From Janthinobacterium rivuli (GTDB lineage Bacteria > Pseudomonadota > Gammaproteobacteria > Burkholderiales > Burkholderiaceae_D): 64,000 nucleotides of DNA. The DNA lies in NCBI RefSeq assembly GCF_029690045.1, contig NZ_CP121464.1:1426001-1490000 (forward strand), given 5' to 3'. Positions 8,003 to 16,671 of the stretch are shown here, piece after piece. A program made the position numbers and the translations under genes. A model generated the notes under the pieces. The model had not been told where the DNA came from. It saw only the letters and a list, made by a program, of their open reading frames with translations, and did no database searches. Every line of letters starts with the position of its first letter. Within the stretch, counting starts at the first letter, position 1.

Positions 8003-9105
8003 ACCCCAGCACCGTTTCCACAGTAGAAGCTGTTGTTGAACAGCCAGCCGCGCAAATCAATCCCTGGGCGCTGACGCCGCCGACCGACGCCAGCACTGCC
8101 TGGCTGGACGCCGCCGCGCCTGCCGTGCAGCCGGAACATGCGACCGGCTTTCACCTGACGCAGATTTTCGACGGCTCGCTGCCGCTGGAAAGCTGGATCA
8201 ACCAGGGCCTGGGCTGGGTTGTCGCCCATTTCCGCCCTTTCTTCCAGGCAGTGCGCGCGCCGATCGACAGCGTGCTGTCCGGCGTGGAAGGCGTGCTGCT
8301 GGCGGCCCCGTCGCTGACGGTGATCGCCATCATCGGCTTGCTGGCGTGGCAATTTACCAGCCGCACGCTGGCCGTCGGCACCGTGCTGGCGCTGCTGGTC
8401 GTGTCGATGCTGGGCATCTGGCCCGAAGCCATGACGACCTTGTCGCTGGTATTGACGTCGCTGGCGTTCTGTCTGGCCATCGGCTTGCCGCTGGGTATTT
8501 TCCTTGCCAGCAGCGACCGCGCGCAGAATATCCTGCGCCCCCTGCTCGACGCCATGCAGACGACGCCTGCCTTCGTCTATCTGGTGCCGGTGGTGATGCT
8601 GTTTGGTATCGGTAATGCCCCAGGCGTGATCGTGACGATCATCTTTGCCCTGCCGCCGCTGGTGCGCTTGACCAACCTCGGTATCCGCCAGGTGCGTCCC
8701 GACCTGATCGAAGCGGCACGCGCCTATGGCGCCTCGCCGTGGCAGTTGCTGACCCGAGTGCAGTTTCCGCTGGCCATGCCATCGATCATGGCCGGTATCA
8801 ACCAGTCGCTGATGCTGTCGCTGTCGATGGTCGTGATCGCCTCGATGATCGCCGTCGGTGGCCTGGGCCAAATGGTATTGCGCGGTATCGGCCGCCTGGA
8901 CATGGGCCTGGCAACCGTCGGTGGCCTGGGCATCGTGCTGCTGGCCATCACCCTGGACCGCTTGACGCAAGCGATGGGCCAGCCACGCCGTGGCGTGCGC
9001 CACTGGTACCAGACGGGTCCTGCGGGTTTCGTGCTGCGCCTGGTGCGCGGCAATGCACAGAAAAATAATGTTGAACAGCAAGCTACGCTGGCCAACGCAC
9101 AATAA
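7999..9105 (+). CDS. proW: Glycine betaine/proline ABC transporter, permease
   Basis: The product is 368 aa, with AAAGGA upstream of ATG 7999. A cytoplasmic or periplasmic N-terminal stretch of about 90 residues precedes multiple membrane segments (for example [43 protein letters not shown]). The permease coupling motif [20 protein letters not shown] contacts the ATPase. The gene belongs to the proVWX operon and overlaps proV by 4 bp. Residues near the C-terminus (RRGVRHWYQ) are cytoplasmic. Confidence 0.94.
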   Translation: MNPSTVSTVEAVVEQPAAQINPWALTPPTDASTAWLDAAAPAVQPEHATGFHLTQIFDGSLPLESWINQGLGWVVAHFRPFFQAVRAPIDSVLSGVEGVLLAAPSLTVIAIIGLLAWQFTSRTLAVGTVLALLVVSMLGIWPEAMTTLSLVLTSLAFCLAIGLPLGIFLASSDRAQNILRPLLDAMQTTPAFVYLVPVVMLFGIGNAPGVIVTIIFALPPLVRLTNLGIRQVRPDLIEAARAYGASPWQLLTRVQFPLAMPSIMAGINQSLMLSLSMVVIASMIAVGGLGQMVLRGIGRLDMGLATVGGLGIVLLAITLDRLTQAMGQPRRGVRHWYQTGPAGFVLRLVRGNAQKNNVEQQATLANAQ

Positions 9106-9114
9106 AGGAAGCAC

Positions 9115-10173
9115 ATGCATCAAATTGACAATTTTAAAGTGACGCAAAAATCGCAACGCAAGTTCCAGCTGTTTTCCGCCCTGGCGATTGCCGCCATGGC
9201 CCTGACCACCAGTCTGGCCATGGCGCAGACGCCGGCCGTGGCCGCCGATGTGCTGCCCGGCAAGGGTGTCAAGGTGCAGCCGCTGCAAAGCTCGATCGCG
9301 GAAGAAACCTTCCAGACCATGCTGGTCGACAAGGCGCTGGAAAAGCTCGGTTATGAAGTGCAGCCGATCAAGGAAGTGGAATACCCGACGGCGCATATCG
9401 CCATCGCCAACGGCGACGCCACCTTCATGGCCGTGCACTGGGACCCGATGCACAAGGATTTTTATAACAATGCGGGCGGCGACGCCAAGCTGTTGCGCAC
9501 GGGCCAGTATGCCGGTCCTGCCGCGCAAGGTTATCTGATCGATAAGGCAACGGCGGAAAAGTACAACATCACGAATATCGACCAGCTGCGCGACCCGACC
9601 CTGGCCAAGCTGTTCGACCATGACGGCGATGGCAAGGCCGACTTGACGGGCTGCAACCCGGGCTGGGGCTGCGAAGCGCTGATCGAGAATCACATGGATG
9701 CGTATAAATTGCGCGAGACGGTGACGCACGTGCAGGGCAGCTATGCGGCCCTGATCGCCGATACCCTAGGCCGCTACAAGCGTGGCGAACCGATCCTGTA
9801 CTACACGTGGACGCCGTACTGGGTCAGTGGCGTGCTGGTGCCGGGCAAGGACGTGATCTGGCTGAAAGTGCCATTCTCGGCCAATCCGGACAAGGTGAAT
9901 ACCCGCCTCGACGATGGCAGCGATTACGGTTTTGCCGTCAACACGGCACGCATCGTGTCGAACAAGGCCTGGGCCGAGAAAAACCCGGCCGCGGCCAAGC
10001 TGTTCGAAGTGATGCAGCTGCCCGTGGCGGACATCAATGCGCAGAATGAGCGCATGCGCCGCGGCGAAAACACGCAGGCCGATATCGCCCGCCATACGGC
10101 CGGCTGGATCAAGTTCCACCAGCAAAAGTTTGACGGCTGGATCGCGCAGGCGCTGGCGGCAGCCAAGAAGTAA
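9115..10173 (+). CDS. proX: Glycine betaine-type periplasmic binding protein
   Basis: The product is 352 aa, with AAAGGA upstream of ATG 9115. A longish signal peptide ([19 protein letters not shown]) precedes the mature domain. Tryptophan/aromatic motifs ([25 protein letters not shown]) form the expected aromatic cage for quaternary ammonium ligands. A Cys pair in GCNPGWGCE may form a disulfide, as in Escherichia coli ProX. It is last in the operon, 9 bp after proW, and is followed by a strong terminator. Confidence 0.94.
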   Translation: MHQIDNFKVTQKSQRKFQLFSALAIAAMALTTSLAMAQTPAVAADVLPGKGVKVQPLQSSIAEETFQTMLVDKALEKLGYEVQPIKEVEYPTAHIAIANGDATFMAVHWDPMHKDFYNNAGGDAKLLRTGQYAGPAAQGYLIDKATAEKYNITNIDQLRDPTLAKLFDHDGDGKADLTGCNPGWGCEALIENHMDAYKLRETVTHVQGSYAALIADTLGRYKRGEPILYYTWTPYWVSGVLVPGKDVIWLKVPFSANPDKVNTRLDDGSDYGFAVNTARIVSNKAWAEKNPAAAKLFEVMQLPVADINAQNERMRRGENTQADIARHTAGWIKFHQQKFDGWIAQALAAAKK

Positions 10174-10196
10174 GTGTTAACGCCGTTTCAACATGA

Positions 10197-10227
10197 AAAA
10201 GTGGCTACCATTTTGGTAGCCACTTTT
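10197..10227. terminator. Terminator between proX and the GNAT gene
   Basis: A 14-bp perfect stem (AAAAGTGGCTACCA and its complement) has a short loop and A/T tracts on both sides. It can terminate proVWX on the plus strand and the convergent GNAT transcript on the minus strand. Confidence 0.85.
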
Positions 10228-10264
10228 GCGTTAACAGCCTGTTTTTGTGGTTTTTGGTGAGTTT

Positions 10265-10735
10265 TTAGCCGTTTTCGGCCAGTTTCAGGTGCAAAATGGG
10301 GAAAGGCTTGCCGAACGGGTCAAGCGGCGAGCGGTTTTCCACGGTAAAGCCCAGGTGGCGGTAAAAGCCATGCGCCTGCGTGTTGTGTTCGTTGACGTCG
10401 ACGGCCGTGGCTTGCAGCTTGACGATGGCGTACTGGACCAGATTGCGGCCGGCACCGCTGCCGCGCCGGTCCGGATGCACGAACAGCATTTCGATCCTGG
10501 CGTGCTCGACGCACAGGAAGGCGTAAGCGACGCCGTCATCGGCGCGCAGCACATGCAGCAGGCGTTCGGCCGTCACTCTGGCCAGCTCTTCGCGTACGAA
10601 GGGCATCAGGAAGGCGATATCGCTATCGGCGAGGAAATCGTGGGTGGCGCGTACGGACAGGTGCCAGACGTCGAACAAACGGGGCAGGTCGGCGGCATGC
10701 GCCAGCGAAACCTGGGAAATCAGTGATGGTGTCAT
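10265..10735 (-). CDS. GNAT family N-acetyltransferase
   Basis: The product is 156 aa. The pattern matches small GNAT enzymes of the YjaB type: the N-terminal SVRATHDFL block, the beta4 strand IEMLFVHPDRRGSGAGRNLV carrying the acetyl-CoA pyrophosphate loop (RRGSGAG), and the C-terminal GFYRHLGF block. The substrate is unknown. No Shine-Dalgarno site precedes ATG 10735. Instead a TATAAT hexamer ends about 6 nt before the ATG, so either the mRNA is nearly leaderless or the gene is read from the upstream acyl-CoA-binding protein transcript 47 bp away. Confidence 0.85.
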   Translation of the reverse strand: MTPSLISQVSLAHAADLPRLFDVWHLSVRATHDFLADSDIAFLMPFVREELARVTAERLLHVLRADDGVAYAFLCVEHARIEMLFVHPDRRGSGAGRNLVQYAIVKLQATAVDVNEHNTQAHGFYRHLGFTVENRSPLDPFGKPFPILHLKLAENG

Positions 10736-10782
10736 GCAGAAATTATACTGCCCCGACAGGCGCCGGGGCAGGGGAGGGACGA

Positions 10783-11037
10783 TCAGTCCTTCAAGTCTTC
10801 GATCAGGTCGATGTATTGCTGTTGCGCATCTTCCTTCGAGGTGCCGGCCAGGGCCGCCCAGGCGTCGAACTTGGCGCGGTTGACGAAGTCGGTCATGCCA
10901 GGACGCTCGCCCGTGGCGTCGCCGCTCGACGCTTGCTTGAACAAGGCGTAGATTTTCAACAAGGTCATATTGTCCGGACGCTCGGACAGGGTCTTGGAAT
11001 CGAGCTGCGCTTGTTCGAATTGCTCTTGTAAACTCAT
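10783..11037 (-). CDS. Acyl-CoA-binding protein
   Basis: The product is 84 aa from ATG 11037, with AGGAGC upstream. The sequence is a single ACBP fold: the LLKIYALFKQASSGD block and FDAWAAL align with the conserved YK.FKQA..GD and KWDAW motifs. It binds medium- to long-chain acyl-CoA esters in the cytoplasm; bacterial members are found in a limited set of lineages, including Burkholderiales. It lies upstream of the GNAT gene on the same strand. Confidence 0.92.
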   Translation of the reverse strand: MSLQEQFEQAQLDSKTLSERPDNMTLLKIYALFKQASSGDATGERPGMTDFVNRAKFDAWAALAGTSKEDAQQQYIDLIEDLKD

Positions 11038-11167
11038 GATGGCTCCTGTGTGCTGATGGAATCGCTGGAAAAGTGCGGCAGGCCCGGCGGAGTGGCCACC
11101 GTGCGTGCTGCAGTGCCTGACATCATAGTGAAAAAAGCGCGCCGTGCATTAGAGGACACCCTCAAAA

Positions 11168-11202
11168 CAAAAAACGCCGCCGCTGCGTGAACAGGGGCGG
11201 CG
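11168..11202 (-). terminator. Terminator of the FKBP gene
   Basis: On the minus strand the stem CGCCGCC / GGCGGCG (11175-11181, 11196-11202) is followed by TTTTTTG and a further T-rich stretch. Confidence 0.7.
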
Positions 11203-11237
11203 CCGGTACAGTCGCTTCAGCGCTGCGGAGTCGGTTC

Positions 11238-11594
11238 TTATACGCCCAGCAGTTCGACGTCGAAAATCAGGGTGGCGTTCGGTGGAATCACGCCGCCGGC
11301 GCCGCGTGCGCCATAGCCCAGTGCCGCAGGGATGATCAGCTGGCGCTTGCCGCCCACTTTCATGCCTTGCACGCCTTCGTCCCAACCCTGGATGACGCGG
11401 CCTGCGCCCAGCGGGAATTCGAATGGATCGTTGCGGTCCTTGCTCGAGTCAAATTTCGAGCCGGCGCTGCCGTCGTCGTTCTGCAGCCAGCCCGTGTAAT
11501 GCACGACAACATTGTTGCCGGCTTGCGCTTCAGCGCCTTCGCCAACGACGGTATCGATGTATTGCAGGCCGGAAGCGGTAGTGGTGGTGGTCAT
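11238..11594 (-). CDS. FKBP-type peptidyl-prolyl cis-trans isomerase
   Basis: The product is 118 aa from ATG 11594 (MTTTTTASGLQY), with AAGGAT upstream; the longer upstream frame is not supported. A single FKBP domain is complete: VVVHYTGWL, FEFPLGAGRVIQGWDEGVQGMKVGG, and the GYGARGAGGVIPPNATLIFDVELL core. No signal peptide is visible, so it is a cytoplasmic prolyl isomerase or folding helper. It is transcribed divergently from the beta-propeller gene, with its own terminator. Confidence 0.94.
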   Translation of the reverse strand: MTTTTTASGLQYIDTVVGEGAEAQAGNNVVVHYTGWLQNDDGSAGSKFDSSKDRNDPFEFPLGAGRVIQGWDEGVQGMKVGGKRQLIIPAALGYGARGAGGVIPPNATLIFDVELLGV

Positions 11595-11791
11595 GATAAT
11601 CCTTGTGTAGGCGATGAAAGCTTCAGATTGTAGAGCAATGAGTTGCAAAGCGCCATTCCAGGCCCGACACAGGGAAAAAACGGAAATTATGGCGATGTGT
11701 GGCTGCCGGCAGCATTTAAGGGGGGATTTCGCACAATAAATACAGTGTTCCACGTAAAATGCATGTTTTGTATTTAACAGTGATTTCTTCC

Positions 11792-12763
11792 ATGTTCCGC
11801 AGTCTACGCCGCCTTGTTTTTTCCTCGCTGTGCCTGGTTTCCGCAATATCGACGGCGCAAGCCGAAGTGGTGGTGGTGCTCAATTCCCGTGATGCCACGG
11901 TGCAACTGCTGGACCAGAAAACCTATGCTCCCCTGTCGACCTTTGCCGTCGGCAAGGAACCGCATCATCTGATGGAAACGCCGGACGGCAAGTCGCTGAT
12001 CGTCGCCAGTTCCGTCGGCAACGAGCTGATTTTCCTCGACCCCGTCTCGGGCCAGATCCAGCGCCGCATCAGCAACATCCTCGACCCGTACCAGATCGGT
12101 TTTTCGCCGGACCAGAAATGGTTCATTTCGAATTCGCTGCGCCTGGACCGCATCGACCTGTACCGCTACGACGGCAAGAACCTGACCCTGGCCAAGCGCA
12201 TCCCGCTGCCGAAACTGCCTAGCCACATGGCGTTCACGGCCGACAGCACCATGGCCTTCATTACGCAGCAGGGCAGCAACCAGGTCAGCGCCATCGATCT
12301 GGCCACGCAAACCGTCAAATGGACGATGCCTGTCGGCCCGGCGCCGGCCGGCATCACGATGACGCCCGATGGCAAGCATTTGCTGGTCGGCATCATGGGC
12401 AGCGATTACGTGGAAGTGATCGACTGGCGCACGCAAAAGACCGTCAAGCGCATCAAGGCGGGCGCCGGCACGCACAATTTCCGCGCGCTGGGCGACAACC
12501 GCATGACGTTCGTCTCGAACCGCGTGTCGAACACCATCAACATCATCGACCAGCAAACCCTGGAAAATGTGGGCACCATCAATGTGCCGGGCGGCCCCGA
12601 TTGCATGGAAATCACCCCGGACGGCAAGACCATGTGGGTGACCCTGCGCTGGATCAAGAAAGTAGCCGTGATCGATCTGACCACGCGCAAGGTCATCAAG
12701 ACCATACCGGTGGGCCGCTCGCCCCATGGCGTGTATTTCGCCACCCACTCGCCGCGCATGTGA
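11792..12763 (+). CDS. YncE-like beta-propeller protein (exported)
   Basis: The product is 323 aa from ATG 11792 (MFRSLRRLVFSS), chosen because it gives a compact signal peptide ending STAQA. ATG 11759 would add 11 residues; neither has a clear ribosome site. The mature part is a chain of YVTN/cytochrome-D1-like blades (for example PHHLMETPDGKSLIVAS, PAGITMTPDGKHLLVGI, PDCMEITPDGKTMWVT), about seven repeats. Such propellers are periplasmic scaffolds or binding proteins of varied function. Its stop is within about 12 bp of the polysaccharide deacetylase start, suggesting a joint role at the envelope. Confidence 0.8.
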   Translation: MFRSLRRLVFSSLCLVSAISTAQAEVVVVLNSRDATVQLLDQKTYAPLSTFAVGKEPHHLMETPDGKSLIVASSVGNELIFLDPVSGQIQRRISNILDPYQIGFSPDQKWFISNSLRLDRIDLYRYDGKNLTLAKRIPLPKLPSHMAFTADSTMAFITQQGSNQVSAIDLATQTVKWTMPVGPAPAGITMTPDGKHLLVGIMGSDYVEVIDWRTQKTVKRIKAGAGTHNFRALGDNRMTFVSNRVSNTINIIDQQTLENVGTINVPGGPDCMEITPDGKTMWVTLRWIKKVAVIDLTTRKVIKTIPVGRSPHGVYFATHSPRM

Positions 12764-12774
12764 TGGCGGGTGTG

Positions 12775-13626
12775 ATGATGAAACGCCTCACTTTCGCGGG
12801 CTGCGTGCCCGCCATGCTGCTGTGCGCCAGCGCCATGCTGTCGCCCGCGCATGCCGCCGCACCGGTGCCGGCAGCCCAAGCCGCACAGGCTCCAGCCGCA
12901 TCTTCGGCCCCGGCCGCTTGCAAGGGCACGATCTACATGACCTTCGACACGGGCAGCCAGTCGCAAGCGCAGCTGATCGCCGACGTGCTCAATCAGCGCC
13001 ATGTGAAGGCAACTTTCTTCCTGGCCAATGAAAAGACCACGCGCGGCGACTATTCGCTCGATGCCTCGTGGGCGCCGTACTGGAAAGCCAGGGTCGCCGA
13101 AGGCCATGCATTCGGCACGCATACGTTTGACCACGTGTACTGGAAGAAGGATCTGGCCAACGGCTTGATCCAGGTCAAGCCGCAGTTCGGCAAGGATGGC
13201 GGCAAGCTCGCTTCCTTCACCGACAAGCAGTTCTGCGAGGAATTGCGCCGCGTCGATACGCGCTTCCAGGAGTTGACCGGGCATAAGCTTGACCCGTTCT
13301 GGCGCGCGCCGGGCGGCTACACGTCGCCGCGCACCCAGGCGGCCGGCAGCGCCTGCGGCTACCAGCATGCGGGCTGGGCGCCGGCGGGGTATTCGGGCGA
13401 TGAACTGCCCAGCGATAAATATCCGAACGCCATGCTGCTGAAAAAAGCCCTGGCGAACTTGCGCAGCGGCGACATTTTCATTGCGCACATGGGCATCTGG
13501 TCGCGCAAGGATGCGTGGGCGCCGGCCAACCTCGACGCCCTGATTGGCGGATTGCAAGACAAGGGGTTCTGCTTTGCCACCCTGCGCGAGCATCCTGCCT
13601 ACGCGCAAAAGAAGGGCCAGCCATGA
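12775..13626 (+). CDS. Polysaccharide deacetylase (NodB-like), exported
   Basis: The product is 283 aa from ATG 12775; ATG 12763 (overlapping the previous stop) and ATG 12778 are alternatives. The signal peptide is MKRLTFAGCV...SPAHA. The NodB homology motifs are motif 1 YMTFDTG, motif 2 HTFDH, motif 3 FWRAPGGY and a late IFIAHMG. Motif 1 has Thr where the canonical second Asp (TFDDG, a metal ligand) sits, so metal binding may be altered. The family removes N-acetyl groups from peptidoglycan or exopolysaccharide in the periplasm. Its TGA overlaps the next ATG. Confidence 0.85.
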   Translation: MMKRLTFAGCVPAMLLCASAMLSPAHAAAPVPAAQAAQAPAASSAPAACKGTIYMTFDTGSQSQAQLIADVLNQRHVKATFFLANEKTTRGDYSLDASWAPYWKARVAEGHAFGTHTFDHVYWKKDLANGLIQVKPQFGKDGGKLASFTDKQFCEELRRVDTRFQELTGHKLDPFWRAPGGYTSPRTQAAGSACGYQHAGWAPAGYSGDELPSDKYPNAMLLKKALANLRSGDIFIAHMGIWSRKDAWAPANLDALIGGLQDKGFCFATLREHPAYAQKKGQP

Positions 13627-14663
13627 TCGCCGCCGATATCCTCGGCTACGTCACGCCCGTGATCGACACGGTGGTCGACGCTTTTGGCGTGGCGCAAGGC
13701 TGGCTGTTCCAGACCATCGTCAATCCGCTCGTGTATCACCTGGGCTTTGGCGAATTCACGGAAGAAGCGTTCGAGGGAACGGAATGGCTGCTGATCGGCC
13801 TGTGCGAACTGGTGCTGCTGTTTCTCGTGCTGCGTCCGCTCGAAGCCCTGATTCCCGCGCAAAAGATCACCGACCCGCGCGCCCGCTGGAACGATTTTTT
13901 GTACACCGTGCTGCACCGCATCGGCCTGTTTTCCGTCGTGGTCTTCTTTACGCTCGATCCGCTGATGGATGCCTTGGCGGGCGCCTTGCGTTTCGACAAT
14001 ATTCATCCCTTGAACCTGGAATCGCTGTTGCCCGGCATCAGTCCCTTGCTCAGTTTTATCATTTATTTTGTGATACTGGACTTCGTCGACTATTGCTACC
14101 ATCGGGCCTCGCACCATTTCGGCTGGTGGTGGGGCTTGCACAGCCTGCATCACAGCCAGCAAAACATGAACTTGTGGAGCGATGACCGCAACCACTTGCT
14201 CGACGATTTTTTACGCGACGTGGTGATGGCCCTGGTGGCGCTCGGTATCGGCGTGCCGCCGGGCCAGTATGTGCTGCTGGTGTCGATTTCGCGCATTCTG
14301 CAAAGCTTGCAGCATGCGAATGTGAGGATACACTTCGGCCGCATCGGCGAGCGGCTCTTGATCTCGCCCCGTTTCCACCGCACGCACCATGCGATCGGCG
14401 TGGGGCACGAGTCGAAGGGAAAGGGCAGCATGGGTGGTTGCAACTTCGGCGTGGTCTTGCCAATTTGGGATATGCTGCTGGGCACCGCGAATTTCTCGTC
14501 GGGCTATGCGCGCACGGGCGTGCGCGACCAGCTGGCCCGCATCGACAGCAATGGCGTGGGCCGCCCCGGACGCGAGTATGGCCGCGGCTTCTGGCAGCAG
14601 CAATGGCTGGGCCTGCGCCGCATGGTGGAATTTGCAAGAGTTAAACGAAAAGGACGCCGTTGA
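13623..14663 (+). CDS. Fatty acid hydroxylase / sterol desaturase family membrane protein
   Basis: The product is 346 aa. ATG 13623 overlaps the deacetylase stop (ATGA). Several membrane segments are visible (LLIGLCELVLLFLVL, IGLFSVVVFFTL, LLSFIIYFVILDFV). The three di-iron histidine clusters of the superfamily are present: HRASHH, HSLHH and HRTHHA. Members hydroxylate or desaturate lipids. The substrate here is unknown, but co-expression with a deacetylase suggests lipid or envelope modification (inference). Confidence 0.87.
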   Translation: MIAADILGYVTPVIDTVVDAFGVAQGWLFQTIVNPLVYHLGFGEFTEEAFEGTEWLLIGLCELVLLFLVLRPLEALIPAQKITDPRARWNDFLYTVLHRIGLFSVVVFFTLDPLMDALAGALRFDNIHPLNLESLLPGISPLLSFIIYFVILDFVDYCYHRASHHFGWWWGLHSLHHSQQNMNLWSDDRNHLLDDFLRDVVMALVALGIGVPPGQYVLLVSISRILQSLQHANVRIHFGRIGERLLISPRFHRTHHAIGVGHESKGKGSMGGCNFGVVLPIWDMLLGTANFSSGYARTGVRDQLARIDSNGVGRPGREYGRGFWQQQWLGLRRMVEFARVKRKGRR

Positions 14664-15490
14664 TGCGTAATGTGTTGAATTCGTATGGCCGTGCTTTCCT
14701 GTCGCAATTGCATGGCAGGATATTGCTGCTGAGCGTGGCGCCCTTCATCCTCTCACTGGTGCTCTGGGGCGGATTGCTGTATGTGGGCTTGCAGCCGCTG
14801 ATCGACAGCCTGCATGCGCTGTTCACGCAGTACGATTTCTTCCGCACCAGCGGCCAGGTGTTGTCCACCTTTGGCCTGGGCGTGCTGAAAGCCGTGATCG
14901 TGCCGCTGATCGCCATGTTCATGCTGCTGCCGCTGATGATCCTGACGGCGCTGATCTTCATGGGCCTGTTCGCCATGCCGGCCATCGGCCGCCATATTGG
15001 CGGACGGCACTTTCCGCAACTGGACAAGAAGCATGGCGGCAGCCTGCTCGGCAGCGTCGCCACTTCGCTGGCGACATTCCTGCTGTTTATCCTGGTCTGG
15101 GTGCTGATGCTGCCCCTGTACGCGTTTCCGCCGGCCGCACTGGCGGGGCAGGCCGTGCTGTGGGGCTGGCTGACGTACCGCGTGATGGCGTACGACGCCA
15201 TGGCCGACTACGCCAGCGCGGAAGAGCGCCACGCCATCATGCGCGAGCAGCGCTGGCCCCTGCTGGCCATCGGCATGGTGTCCGGCGCGGCCGGCGCCGT
15301 GCCGGGCATGCTGTGGATGGGCGGCGTGATGTCGGTGGTGTTTTTCCCCTTCCTGGCGGCGTTTGCCATCTGGCTGTATGTGCTGATCTTTATCTTTACG
15401 GGTTTGTGGTTCCAGTATTACTGCCTGGAAGCACTGTCGCGTTTGCGGGGCGTACGCGGCATGACCGACGTGGCGCCGGCCGACGCCTGA
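14663..15490 (+). CDS. EI24 / CysZ-like integral membrane protein
   Basis: The product is 275 aa. ATG 14663 overlaps the previous TGA and has AAAAGGA upstream. The protein has four or more long hydrophobic segments and the EI24 family pattern (N-terminal GRAFLSQLHGRIL, VLWGWLTYRVMAYDAMADYAS, C-terminal GLWFQYYCLEALSRLRG). CysZ, the characterised relative, is a sulfate permease; most EI24 proteins of this branch are uncharacterised. No sulfur genes are nearby, so a sulfate role is not supported. Confidence 0.8.
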   Translation: MRNVLNSYGRAFLSQLHGRILLLSVAPFILSLVLWGGLLYVGLQPLIDSLHALFTQYDFFRTSGQVLSTFGLGVLKAVIVPLIAMFMLLPLMILTALIFMGLFAMPAIGRHIGGRHFPQLDKKHGGSLLGSVATSLATFLLFILVWVLMLPLYAFPPAALAGQAVLWGWLTYRVMAYDAMADYASAEERHAIMREQRWPLLAIGMVSGAAGAVPGMLWMGGVMSVVFFPFLAAFAIWLYVLIFIFTGLWFQYYCLEALSRLRGVRGMTDVAPADA

Positions 15491-15521
15491 CCATTATTAT
15501 CGAATTCTACGAGGGAGCTTC

Positions 15522-16307
15522 ATGGCTATCGGATTGATCATCATCGGCGACGAAATCCTGTCGGGCAAGCGCACGGACCAGCATTTCCCGAAAGTAGTAC
15601 AAATGCTCAAGCAACGCGGATTGCAGCTGAGCTGGGCGGAATACGTGGGCGACGAGCCGGCCCGCCTGGTTGCCTTGCTCAAGCGCAGCTTTGCCAGCGG
15701 CGACATCGTCTTCAGCTTTGGCGGCATCGGCGCCACGCCGGACGACCATACGCGCCAGGCGGCGGCCGATGCGCTGGGCTTGCCATTGGTGCTGCATCCG
15801 CAGGGCAAGGTCAATATCCAGCAGCGCATCACGGAAATGGGAGCAGAGGCGGGCGTGCCGGCCGATTTGAACTCGCCGGAAAACCTGCACCGCCTGAAAA
15901 TGGCGGAATTTGTCGATGGCGCCGAGCTGATTCCGAATCCGTACAACAAGATTGCCGGCTTTGCCGTGCGCGAGCATTACTTCGTGCCGGGCTTTCCCGT
16001 CATGTCCTGGCCCATGATCGAATGGGTGCTCGACACGCATTACCCGCACCTGTTCAACCAGGTGCCGCACGCGGAACATGCCTTGCTCGTGTATGAAACG
16101 GCCGAATCCCTGCTGACGCCGCTGATGGTGCGCCTGGAAGCGGAGTTTCCGCTGATTAAGGTATTCAGCCTGCCCAGCGTGGGCGATGCGCAGACGCGCC
16201 GGCATATCGAACTGGGCGTCAAGGGCGAGCCCGCGCAAGCGACGGCCGCCTTCGCGCAGATGTGCGCCGCGCTCGATACCTTGCAGGCCGAATACACCAC
16301 CATCTGA
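15522..16307 (+). CDS. CinA-like molybdopterin-binding domain protein
   Basis: The product is 261 aa, with GAGGGAG upstream of ATG 15522. It contains the MoaB/Mog-type domain found at the N-terminus of CinA: IIIGDEILSGKRTDQHF at the start and FGGIGATPDDHTRQAAADALG near residue 70. It lacks the C-terminal nicotinamide-nucleotide amidase domain of full CinA. Proteins of this length are usually annotated competence/damage-inducible protein A; their function is unproven. It is last in the run starting at 11792 and lies 31 bp after the EI24 gene. Confidence 0.85.
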   Translation: MAIGLIIIGDEILSGKRTDQHFPKVVQMLKQRGLQLSWAEYVGDEPARLVALLKRSFASGDIVFSFGGIGATPDDHTRQAAADALGLPLVLHPQGKVNIQQRITEMGAEAGVPADLNSPENLHRLKMAEFVDGAELIPNPYNKIAGFAVREHYFVPGFPVMSWPMIEWVLDTHYPHLFNQVPHAEHALLVYETAESLLTPLMVRLEAEFPLIKVFSLPSVGDAQTRRHIELGVKGEPAQATAAFAQMCAALDTLQAEYTTI

Positions 16308-16671
16308 GCTGCAGCCAGCCCGGCGCCGGCGGCTTTTTCGCTGGCGTCCAGCCCGCTTTGCATCTATGTACGCAAGCGTACATTCCAAGACGTTGTTTTT
16401 TTGCGAAAATCTTCAATGAAGCAAGATTTTTGTGTGCGCTCGTCAGTCGTTTTCATGCCGATGTGGTGGAATGGTGAACAGGGGCCTTGCGTGTCGAACG
16501 CGGGGTCGCCTGCCTGTGCAGTAACGTGTTTTTTTGATTCACCGGTATGGACATCATGTTAAGCAAGCTTTGTTGTGACCGGCCCTGGCTGGCCCTCGTC
16601 TTATCCCGCGCGGAGCGGTATCGCTACCGCATTTCCCGCGCCGTCCAAACCCAACTTTATCCCAGCATCCC
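16308..16671. other. 364-bp gap with an 18-bp perfect dyad
   Basis: No gene is supported here. The notable feature is the perfect dyad ATGTACGC-AA-GCGTACAT at 16366-16383, which could be an operator or a short hairpin. The rest is presumably the promoter region of the penicillin-binding protein gene; I could not assign a convincing -35/-10 pair. Confidence 0.4.

Noticed and set aside
7876..9729. Minus-strand open frames opposite proVWX and similar long frames opposite M4 protease, glnE and yhdP
   Set aside because: Each lies opposite a gene with recognised motifs and shows biased His/Arg/Gly composition typical of GC-rich antisense frames.
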